DNA of 42,951 bases from the NCBI GenBank assembly GCA_016650295.1, contig JAENWA010000062.1:1-42951 (forward strand), written 5' to 3'. Each line of letters opens with the position of its first letter. Positions within the stretch are counted from its first letter, which is position 1. The translations under genes and the position numbers were made by a program. The notes under the pieces were generated by a model. The model worked only from the letters and a program-made list of their open reading frames with translations. It did no database searches and had not been told where the DNA came from. Positions 1 to 6,310 of the stretch are shown here, piece after piece. The stretch is from Desulfuromonadales bacterium. GTDB lineage: Bacteria > Desulfobacterota > Desulfuromonadia > Geobacterales > Pseudopelobacteraceae.

Positions 1-413
1 ACCACCGCCGGAAAGCGGCTGCCGTCCTTGCGGATGTAGGTCAGCTCGTAGATGTCCTCGATGCCGCGCGAGGCCTTGAATACCAGGGCCTCAAAACCGG
101 GTGTAATCGGGGTTCCCAGCTCCAGGCTCAGCTCTTCGGCGCGGGCGATAACCTCCTGCGGATCGGAGATATCGGCCGGTGTGATCTTGTTCATCACCTC
201 GGCGGCCGTGTAGCCCAGCATCCGTTCCGCGCCGACGTTGAAGATCTGGATGACACCCTTGGCGTCGGTGGCGATGCTGGAGAAGTTGGCGCTGTTGAAA
301 ATCGCGCTCTGAAGCGCACCCGCCTTGAGCAGGGTTGCTTCGCTACGGACCTCGGAGATGATCTCCCCCGTTTCGGCGGCTGGTGACATGCTCTTGTCTT
401 TGTCGATTCCCAT
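1..413 (-). CDS. PAS-domain sensor protein, N-terminal part (runs off left edge)
   Basis: The minus-strand frame opens at an ATG at 413-411 and stays open to base 1, about 137 codons, so only the N-terminus is seen. After a short polar lead (MGIDKDKSMSP) comes a PAS fold: the stretch around FNSANFSSIATDAKGVIQIF is the usual PAS core start, followed by NVGAERMLGY and, near the cut, YIRKDGSRFPAVV, the typical late-PAS strand. PAS domains bind ligands or cofactors and feed signals to kinase, cyclase or chemotaxis outputs. This PAS type is common at the front of Geobacter hybrid histidine kinases, but the output domain lies outside the window. No signal peptide or membrane helix is seen in this part, so a cytoplasmic sensor is likely. 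An AGAGAG stretch about 9 nt upstream is a weak ribosome site. It is divergent from the next gene across a 608-bp gap. Confidence 0.85.
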   Translation of the reverse strand, partial: MGIDKDKSMSPAAETGEIISEVRSEATLLKAGALQSAIFNSANFSSIATDAKGVIQIFNVGAERMLGYTAAEVMNKITPADISDPQEVIARAEELSLELGTPITPGFEALVFKASRGIEDIYELTYIRKDGSRFPAV

Positions 414-501
414 TGCTAACTCTCTTTTGTCCTGGATTTGGTTAATCCGACCGAATCATAGATTACCACATCAGGTTCCATCGTCCACATAAATACTTCA
501 A

Positions 502-560
502 TTATTGTGGATTCCGCAAATTTAGCCTCAATTTATTACGGAAGCCACAATAAACTGAGG
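502..560 (-). repeat. Overlapping alternative hairpins upstream of the PAS gene
   Basis: Arms 502-516 and 539-553 are 15-bp inverted repeats with one mismatch (TTATTGTGGATTCCG against CGGAAGCCACAATAA). A second pair, 526-537 and 549-560 (CCTCAATTTATT / AATAAACTGAGG, one internal mismatch), uses the same bases, so the two hairpins exclude each other. They lie 90-150 nt before the PAS start codon, in its possible leader. The rest of the 414-1021 gap shows no gene that I can support. Confidence 0.5.
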
Positions 561-893
561 AAATATATTCATTTTATTCTCTCCGGCTTTCTCTGCTATC
601 CGCATAACTTACCGATATTGAATGACAATACACGATCAAAACATATTTTAAAACGTTGGCAGGTTATTTGCCTAACAACAGCTTAGATTCTGATCATCTC
701 ACCCGACAGTGATTTCCTGTCGTGTATGGGAAGGGGATATTGCGTAACGAAGGGCTATGAAAGTTGATTCACGGAGGCAAAAACGGATATGGGATAAGTG
801 AGCGTAGGCAGGGAATAATGAACTATCGTGATTTTACCAGGATTTTACCAAACATTCAAAAGGGGATTTTATGAAAAGATTTACAGCACCGAA

Positions 894-933
894 AGCCTGC
901 CTTGTAACTATGTTGGTTATGGGGAGGCAGGCT
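894..933 (+). other. 9-bp hairpin in the leader of the DUF3494 gene
   Basis: AGCCTGCCT (894-902) and AGGCAGGCT (925-933) are perfect inverted repeats around a 22-nt loop, about 90 nt upstream of the start at 1022. There is no T-run after it, so it is not a standard terminator. It may be a leader structure. I do not recognise a riboswitch class in it. Confidence 0.4.
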
Positions 934-1021
934 ATATTTTGCAGACTGTCTCCCCTTTGGTTGCCTGGATTGCCACTAAACGAGCTTCACAATTTAAAAA
1001 GTTCCCAAGGAGGGGACAAAC

Positions 1022-2074
1022 ATGAATAACTGCAAAGTGTTGTCAAAGATATGGCTGCTGGTGCTGCTGCTCGTCACAATTGTGGCCGGGTGCGGAGGAA
1101 ATGATACCGTAGCCCAAAATTCCAACTCTTCAAAGGCCATTACCGCTTTTTCGCTTGCCGGGGCAACAGGAACCATAAATGAAACGGCAAAGACGATTGC
1201 GGTAACCGTGCCTTTCGGGACGGATGTAACGGCATTGAATGCAACATTCACGACTACGGGCTCTGGTGTAAAGGTAAGTGCGGTAGCCCAGACGAGCGGT
1301 GCCACGGCGAACAACTTCACAAGTCCGGTGGCATACTCGGTAACCGCTACCGACAGTACAACGGTAACATATACCGTATCCGTAACCGTTTCCGGTTCCG
1401 CAGGTCCCGCGCCGGTAAACCTCGGAACAGCCGGCAATTTCGTGATTCTGGCTAAAACAGGGGTTTCAACCACGGGAACCACCGCAGTAGTTGGAGATAT
1501 CGGTCTTAGTCCGGCCGCCGCGAGTTTCATAACGGGATTTTCACTGATCGCGGATTCCACGAATACATTTTCAACATCATCTTTGGTGACCGGTAAAGTA
1601 TACGCATCCAACTATGCTCCGCCTACTCCTGCTGTTATGACCACAGCTGTGAGCGATATGGAAACCGCGTTCACCGATGCAGCCGGAAGAACAACACCTG
1701 ATTTTACTGAGCTGGGGACAGGAAACATAAGCGGGATGACACTTGTTCCAGGCCTCTACAAATGGGGTACCGGAGTTTCGATGTCAAGTGCCGGCGTTAT
1801 TCTTTCGGGCGGTGCAAATGACGTCTGGATCTTCCAGATTGCCGGCGATCTCACCGTAGGCAACAGCGCCATTGTATCCCTGATCGGCGGTGCACAGGCC
1901 AAGAACATCTTCTGGCAGGTAGCCGGCCAGGCAAACCTTGGAACAGCGGCTGACTTCAAGGGAATTATTTTGAGTCAAACGCTGATTTCTCTGAATACCG
2001 GTGCAAAGATGACCGGCAGGGCGCTGGCACAGACCGCGGTTACATTAAACGCAACCGCCATTACCGCCCCGTGA
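1022..2074 (+). CDS. DUF3494 (ice-binding-like) lipoprotein
   Basis: This 350-aa protein starts with a hydrophobic signal and lipobox (LVTIVAGC, Cys at about residue 24), so it should be a lipid-anchored exported protein. Residues about 38-127 form a beta-rich Ig-like domain (ITAFSLAGATGTINETAKTI, then VTYTVSVTV). Residues about 130-350 match the DUF3494 ice-binding protein fold: NLGTAGNFVILAKTGVS, VVGDIGLSPA, FTELGTGNISGMTLVPGLY, WIFQIAGDLTVG, KNIFWQVAGQANLGT and KGIILSQTLISLNTGA. DUF3494 proteins bind ice in some microbes, but many members have no shown ice activity and may act in adhesion. The start is set by AGGAGGGG seven bases before ATG 1022. It stands alone, closed by a strong terminator at 2111-2152. 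Family assignment is firm; the function here is inference. Confidence 0.85.
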   Translation: MNNCKVLSKIWLLVLLLVTIVAGCGGNDTVAQNSNSSKAITAFSLAGATGTINETAKTIAVTVPFGTDVTALNATFTTTGSGVKVSAVAQTSGATANNFTSPVAYSVTATDSTTVTYTVSVTVSGSAGPAPVNLGTAGNFVILAKTGVSTTGTTAVVGDIGLSPAAASFITGFSLIADSTNTFSTSSLVTGKVYASNYAPPTPAVMTTAVSDMETAFTDAAGRTTPDFTELGTGNISGMTLVPGLYKWGTGVSMSSAGVILSGGANDVWIFQIAGDLTVGNSAIVSLIGGAQAKNIFWQVAGQANLGTAADFKGIILSQTLISLNTGAKMTGRALAQTAVTLNATAITAP

Positions 2075-2110
2075 GGCTTGCACTTTAGTTTGAAAGCTGG
2101 ATAGTAATAA

Positions 2111-2152
2111 GGGAGACAGACTGATTATGGTATTCGGTCTGTCTCCTTTTTT
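2111..2152 (+). terminator. Rho-independent terminator after the DUF3494 gene
   Basis: GGAGACAGAC and GTCTGTCTCC form a perfect 10-bp stem around a 15-nt loop, followed directly by six T. It lies 37 nt past the stop codon. Confidence 0.9.
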
Positions 2153-2355
2153 GCAAGTACCGGAATTTGTAGTTCGTTTTAAACCCACCTTGTATGCCTC
2201 TGATGTCTGAATTAACCACTCACAATTGAATCACTTCACTCCTGATCTTCTGGTCTCAATTGCATCCTTGATGAGATCGTTCGCACGCGCTCGAACCGGA
2301 GACTGCGGAAAACCCGGTCGGAATTGCCTCCAAAGCAAATTTAATCCTGCCGGTC

Positions 2356-2383
2356 TTGCGTTTTGGATTTCGTTGGTTATACT
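2356..2383 (+). promoter_or_regulatory. Putative sigma-70 promoter of the porin-cytochrome operon
   Basis: TTGCGT (2356-2361), a 16-bp spacer and TATACT (2378-2383) lie 42 bp before the start at 2425. The rest of the 2153-2424 gap shows nothing else that I can support. Pattern match only. Confidence 0.4.
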
Positions 2384-2424
2384 ATCCCGAAATCGGCGTT
2401 TTATTACTCTATAGGAGCCAGACC

Positions 2425-3744
2425 ATGAAAAAGATTTGTTGCCGCTTTATCTGCTCCGCTTCACTTTTTGCCTTTCCTCTCGCTGCCGCAGCGGCGGACA
2501 TCTCCGTTGATTCATCCACAATTTTCAGATTTGAAAGTCGAGACATTAGCGGCGCTAAAAAACAAACGCTGCTCCCGGCCACAAAGTTTCTTGGTCTGGA
2601 TGTCGATAAACTGGCCGATGGTAACCTTTCGCTGCACTTCAACGGATGGGGACGCTACGATCTGGCGGACAAAAGCTTCAACAATGAGAAAACCGGCGGC
2701 AGTTTTACCTATGGATACCTGCAGTACCGTCTCAATGCGGCCAATGCGGATATCCGGGCCGGTCGCTTATTTGTTCATGAGGGCATTGTCAATGAACAGA
2801 TTGATGGTGTGAGTGTCCGCACAGATCTGCCGCTCGGTTTCGGGTTCTCGGCTTTTGGAGGCGCTAATGTGCACACCAGGCATCTGGCAGATGAAAATAG
2901 TGACGGTAAAGGTGACGGCAACTTCGGCGGCCGTATAAACTATCGCTACAAAGGGATGTTGGAACTTGGTGCTTCCGGTCAGTATGAAACCAATGCCCCT
3001 ACATTGATTAATCACATCACAGTCAACCACCGCCTGGTGGGTGGTGATGTCTGGCTCAGTCCGCACAAGTCCGTCGAACTGATGGGGCATACCAGCTACA
3101 ACACGGAAACCAGGGGCGTCGCGGAGCATACCTATCTGTTGAATGTCAAGCCGCTGAAGCACCTGGTGTTGACTGGCGAATTTAATGAACACCGCGAACG
3201 TAATTATTTCTACACATGGGTAATGTTCTCTCAATTACGAAATCCTTCCGAGAAATCTCGCTCCCTTGGCGGCAGCGCCTCCTACGAATTCTCTAAAGCG
3301 GTCGAGGTCGCTGCGGATTACAAACACTATACCCGCGAATTTGGCAATGCCGATCGATACGGCGCCGATCTCAAATTATCCTTCCTTGACCATTCCGTAC
3401 GAAGCGGACTCGGTTATCACTACTTACGAGCCGGCAGGGAGTTTGCCATATCGGGTTCGGGTAACCCCAGCGCCTCTTATCACGAACTGCGTGCCTATGC
3501 CATGCATGACACCAAAACATACTTTGCCTCCGTAGACGTTCTCGATTTTATCTTCAACGATAAAATAAATAACGAAAAGAATGCCTGGGAGGCGCAGGCC
3601 TCTCTGGGATATCATTTCACCCCCGCACTGGCTGTATCCGGTGACTTCAGCTACGGCAGAAACCCCGAGTTCACCGAAGAGATAAAAGGACTCGTCCGTT
3701 TGACCTACAATATGACCTTTGATAGCAAAGGAGGGAAAAAATGA
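2425..3744 (+). CDS. Outer-membrane beta-barrel of a porin-cytochrome conduit
   Basis: I take ATG 2425 as the start, because TAGGAG lies just upstream and the product (439 aa) then begins with a clean signal peptide (MKKICCRFICSASLFAFPLAAAAADI). An upstream in-frame ATG at 2356 would add residues with no signal character. The mature protein is a run of alternating aromatic and polar strands (for example GGSFTYGYLQYRLNAANADI, GFSAFGGANVHTRH, LRAYAMHDTKTYFASVDVLD) ending in TYNMTF, as in large outer-membrane barrels. It has no haem motif. Its stop overlaps the next start (ATGA), and two lipoprotein cytochromes follow. This barrel plus lipoprotein-cytochrome order recalls the Ext/Pcc conduits of Geobacter, in which the barrel holds cytochromes across the outer membrane. 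The specific family was not searched. Confidence 0.75.
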   Translation: MKKICCRFICSASLFAFPLAAAAADISVDSSTIFRFESRDISGAKKQTLLPATKFLGLDVDKLADGNLSLHFNGWGRYDLADKSFNNEKTGGSFTYGYLQYRLNAANADIRAGRLFVHEGIVNEQIDGVSVRTDLPLGFGFSAFGGANVHTRHLADENSDGKGDGNFGGRINYRYKGMLELGASGQYETNAPTLINHITVNHRLVGGDVWLSPHKSVELMGHTSYNTETRGVAEHTYLLNVKPLKHLVLTGEFNEHRERNYFYTWVMFSQLRNPSEKSRSLGGSASYEFSKAVEVAADYKHYTREFGNADRYGADLKLSFLDHSVRSGLGYHYLRAGREFAISGSGNPSASYHELRAYAMHDTKTYFASVDVLDFIFNDKINNEKNAWEAQASLGYHFTPALAVSGDFSYGRNPEFTEEIKGLVRLTYNMTFDSKGGKK

Positions 3745-4217
3745 AATTTTTACAGCAGATATTTCCCGCTCTGGCACTTGGCGGACTGGTCTTGATACTC
3801 ACCGCCTGTGCCCAGATGAAGGCCATTCCCGGTCTGCCCGCTTCCCATCCTGAAGCGCTGGTCGCAGGTCAGCAGGTCAGTTGTGCCGAATGTCACGAAG
3901 ACCAGCAGAAAGGTACTCTGAAGGCATTTGACGCCTTCAGCCATACACCTTCCTTTGTCAAGAATCATCGTTTCTACGCTTCCTCCGATGACCGTCTCTG
4001 TTCCATCTGCCACAAAAGTTCGTTCTGTAACGACTGCCACACCAATCAGGTCGAGATGAAGCCTTCCATTAAATACGGCAATCGTCCCGATCGTGAAATG
4101 CCGCATCGCGGAAACTTCATGACGCTGCACAAGATTGAAGGCAAGCTAGATCCGGCCAGCTGTTACCGCTGTCACGGCAGAGGCAATAACGAACGCTGCA
4201 TCACCTGCCACCGATAG
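3741..4217 (+). CDS. Five-haem c-type cytochrome lipoprotein
   Basis: This 158-aa protein has a signal peptide with lipobox (LILTAC, Cys at about residue 24) and five CX2CH haem-attachment motifs: CAECH, CSICH, CNDCH, CYRCH and CITCH, the last at the extreme C-terminus. Extra His residues (FSHTPSF, KNHRF, MPHRGNF, LHKIEG) can serve as distal haem ligands. The ATG overlaps the stop of the barrel gene by four bases, with AAAGGAGGG before it, which points to translational coupling and a matched product ratio. It is likely the lipid-anchored cytochrome that sits in or against the barrel and passes electrons between the periplasmic and outer faces. The haem count comes from motifs only. Confidence 0.85.
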   Translation: MKFLQQIFPALALGGLVLILTACAQMKAIPGLPASHPEALVAGQQVSCAECHEDQQKGTLKAFDAFSHTPSFVKNHRFYASSDDRLCSICHKSSFCNDCHTNQVEMKPSIKYGNRPDREMPHRGNFMTLHKIEGKLDPASCYRCHGRGNNERCITCHR

Positions 4218-4227
4218 GAGAATGCAT

Positions 4228-5775
4228 ATGAAGATATTTTACTATGGTCTTGTACTGCTCTGTTCTGTGACATTATGGGGCTGCAGCAAAGGTAACACTA
4301 ATGCGCCGGCTACGATTGATCCGGCAACCGGAAAACACGCAGTGGCCAACTGGGTCAGCCCGACTGTTCACGGTGGTCTTGATTTTGGTGCCAGTAAAAA
4401 TATGGGTGCATGTCAAGAGTGCCACGGCAATGATTTTGCCGGTGGTATTTCAAAGGTGTCCTGTCTGAATACCTCCGGTTGCCATGGTGTCGGTGTTTTT
4501 TCGCCCCATCCGCAAAAACCCTGGAGAGGAGGTGGCTTGATAACTCATACGCTTGTCAATGTCGATAATGCTCTCGTATGTGCCGCTTGCCACACAAAAG
4601 GCCAGAATCTTTCGACCCCGATTTTATCCAGTTACGCCACGGGCGCCCCCGGGTGTTTTAACAGCACTCTCTGCCATGGCGAGGTAGGTCACGCAAACGA
4701 TCCGCAGCCCTGGTCGGCCCCTGCAAATCACGGGGCAAACCCCGGCCTCATCGGGAGGCCGGGCGCCAAATTCAGTATTGCGGCCTGTCAGCCGTGCCAC
4801 GCAGTCCCGTCCACCGGCCAGAATCCGTTATTTACTGTTCCAAAGACCGGTATGCCGGGTGGATGTTCTTCTGCGGGCTGCCACGATCAGAATATCAACC
4901 TTGCCCATCCCTTTGTATGGCTGCCAAACCGGGTGGCGGGTATAACAACAAGTCATGCAACAGCCGGAGATTTGAGCAATTCCTGCGGGCTCTGTCATGG
5001 GATCGCTCTTAATGGAGTTGGTGGTGTACCATCGGCACCAACGTGCTTTGGCCCTGGTTCCTCAAAGACTTTTGGTGCGATAACACTACGATGTCATGCG
5101 ACATCTCCTGCGGCAGCGCCAATCAACTGCACGTCGTGCCATAGCTCCCCACCAAATGGTACCGTTTCACCAAACCAGGCCAACGCGCATACGGCTCATT
5201 GGGCGATCCCCGGTCTTGCCGCCATTGCCAATTTCGGAGGTTGTGATACTTGTCACAATGGGAATGGGTTCGGGAAAGCAACCCATGCTGATGGAACCGT
5301 TAATGTTGCTCTGTCGCCAACCTTCCAGGCAAAAACCGGCGGGGCGGCTACATTTGATCCAAACCTCGTCAGATGCTCTAATGTCAGTTGCCACGGAGGA
5401 CAGATAACACCGCCGTGGACTACGGGAACTATCAACGTCAACACAGACTGCAACAATTGCCACATACTTGGCACTACACAGTTTAACAGCTACAATTCCG
5501 GCCGATTTACAGATCCTGGTCCTCCTGCAACTATTGTAAATTTACATGATTTTCACTTGAACAGTGTCGGACTTGTTTGCACCGATTGCCACAATACTTC
5601 AAACCTGGCAGTGAACCACTTTACGCATCTGGAAACGCAGATCATGGAAGGACCAGCTTCGGCTACGATTGGTGGCGGGACCACCAGCGTAACAACGTAT
5701 GTTGCCGGTGTTCCTGGAAGCGGAAGTTGTACTCCAAGCCCAACCAGTCCCTGCCACGCCACCAGAACCTGGTAA
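4228..5775 (+). CDS. Multihaem c-type cytochrome lipoprotein, outer-surface candidate
   Basis: Starting at ATG 4228, which has AGGAG seven bases upstream (an ATG at 4222 sits too close), the product is 515 aa. It has a lipobox (VTLWGC, Cys near residue 19). I count eight CX2CH motifs (CQECH, CAACH, CQPCH, CGLCH, CTSCH, CDTCH, CNNCH, CTDCH) and two CX4CH (CSSAGCH, CSNVSCH). There are also odd ones with longer spacing: CLNTSGCH and CFNSTLCH (CX5CH) and a C-terminal CTPSPTSPCH (CX7CH). CX4CH mixed with CX2CH is typical of Geobacter cytochromes. It closes the three-gene conduit operon ten bases after the five-haem gene and is the likely terminal electron carrier on the cell surface. Whether the CX5CH and CX7CH sites carry haem is open. 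Confidence 0.85.
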   Translation: MKIFYYGLVLLCSVTLWGCSKGNTNAPATIDPATGKHAVANWVSPTVHGGLDFGASKNMGACQECHGNDFAGGISKVSCLNTSGCHGVGVFSPHPQKPWRGGGLITHTLVNVDNALVCAACHTKGQNLSTPILSSYATGAPGCFNSTLCHGEVGHANDPQPWSAPANHGANPGLIGRPGAKFSIAACQPCHAVPSTGQNPLFTVPKTGMPGGCSSAGCHDQNINLAHPFVWLPNRVAGITTSHATAGDLSNSCGLCHGIALNGVGGVPSAPTCFGPGSSKTFGAITLRCHATSPAAAPINCTSCHSSPPNGTVSPNQANAHTAHWAIPGLAAIANFGGCDTCHNGNGFGKATHADGTVNVALSPTFQAKTGGAATFDPNLVRCSNVSCHGGQITPPWTTGTINVNTDCNNCHILGTTQFNSYNSGRFTDPGPPATIVNLHDFHLNSVGLVCTDCHNTSNLAVNHFTHLETQIMEGPASATIGGGTTSVTTYVAGVPGSGSCTPSPTSPCHATRTW

Positions 5776-5850
5776 TTTATTTATCAATCCAACGGCGTCG
5801 CTCCTTTTATGCGGGAGCGGCGCCGCCTCCCGAAACTGTAAAATTAAATG

Positions 5851-5879
5851 TTGACAGAAACTATCAAGCTGTGAATAAT
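5851..5879 (+). promoter_or_regulatory. Putative promoter of riboswitch copy 1
   Basis: TTGACA (5851-5856), a 17-bp spacer and AATAAT (5874-5879), with TG three bases before the -10 box. Initiation here would start the transcript about 15 nt before the GEMM aptamer. Confidence 0.55.
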
Positions 5880-5901
5880 AAAAATAGAACCATGGTTTGA
5901 A

Positions 5902-5984
5902 ACGATACACGATAATACTAAACCATTCGCGAGAATGGGGCGGAAAGCCTACAGGGTCTCAACGAGACAGCCGGGTTGCCGAAA
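5902..5984 (+). promoter_or_regulatory. GEMM-type cyclic-dinucleotide riboswitch, copy 1
   Basis: The core AAACCATTCGCGAGAATGG (hairpin closed by a GCGA tetraloop), then GGGCGGAAAGCCTACAGGG, then AGACAGCCGGGTTGCCGAA matches the GEMM-I pattern known from the Vibrio Vc2 aptamer. Aligned without gaps to Vc2, the base at the ligand-contacting G20 position is A (in AATACTAAACC). In known GEMM-Ib members of Geobacter this selects 3',3'-cGAMP. The 3' half of the aptamer is also the 5' arm of the terminator at 5972-6019, so ligand binding and termination compete. Confidence 0.88.
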
Positions 5985-6019
5985 TATCCATTGGATATAT
6001 TGGGCAACCCTTTTTTTTT
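5972..6019 (+). terminator. Riboswitch-controlled terminator, copy 1
   Basis: GGGTTGCC (5973-5980) pairs with GGGCAACCC (6002-6010), with an inner ATATCCA/TGGATAT stem, followed by nine T. The 5' arm lies inside the aptamer, the standard on-switch layout. Confidence 0.85.
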
Positions 6020-6130
6020 GTCTTGAGGAAGATTAATGATGGATTACTGCACAAATTAGTTTATCAACCCAACGGCGCCGTTCCTTTATTTACGGGGGCA
6101 ACGCCACCTTCCGCAACTGAAAAATTAATG

Positions 6131-6159
6131 TTGACAAAATAAGTCAAGTTCTAAATAAT
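6131..6159 (+). promoter_or_regulatory. Putative promoter of riboswitch copy 2
   Basis: TTGACA (6131-6136), a 17-bp spacer and AATAAT (6154-6159), in the same place relative to the aptamer as in copy 1. Copy 2 could therefore be transcribed on its own or as part of the copy 1 transcript. Confidence 0.5.
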
Positions 6160-6181
6160 CAAAATACAAGCACAGTCTAAT

Positions 6182-6264
6182 ACGATATACGATAATACTA
6201 AACCATTCGCGAGAATGGGGCGGAAAGCCTACAGGGTCTCAACGAGACAGCCGGGTTGCCGAAA
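6182..6264 (+). promoter_or_regulatory. GEMM-type cyclic-dinucleotide riboswitch, copy 2
   Basis: The core is identical to copy 1, including the A at the G20-equivalent site, and ends 46 nt before the start codon at 6311. It directly precedes the NHL-repeat gene and should control it by transcription termination. Confidence 0.88.
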
Positions 6265-6297
6265 TATCCACTCGATATACTTGGTAACCCTTTTTTT
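6252..6297 (+). terminator. Riboswitch-controlled terminator, copy 2
   Basis: GGGTTGCC pairs with GGTAACCC (one G-U pair), followed by seven T. The inner stem differs from copy 1 but keeps the fold. The T-run ends 13 nt before the start codon of the next gene. Confidence 0.85.
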
Positions 6298-6310
6298 GTC
6301 TGGAGGATTC

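Larger units (their letters stand above)
5773..6300 (+). repeat. Tandem duplication (280-bp period) of a promoter-riboswitch-terminator unit
   Basis: The segment starting near 5773 recurs near 6053 with a constant offset of 280 bp. Compare TTATCAATCCAACGGCG at 5781 with TTATCAACCCAACGGCG at 6061, and TTGACA at 5851 and 6131. The 55-bp aptamer core from GATAATACTAAACC onward is identical in both, while promoter spacers and terminator loops have drifted. Each unit also has an upstream GC-rich hairpin (5793-5826 in copy 1). Confidence 0.9.

Noticed and set aside
994-1611. 205-codon frame antisense to the DUF3494 gene
   Set aside because: It mirrors the low-complexity Thr/Ala/Val coding of the real gene; no ribosome site or domain.
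6215-6310. Upstream extension of the NHL-repeat reading frame
   Set aside because: It would translate the riboswitch and terminator. A good ribosome site and signal peptide begin at 6311.
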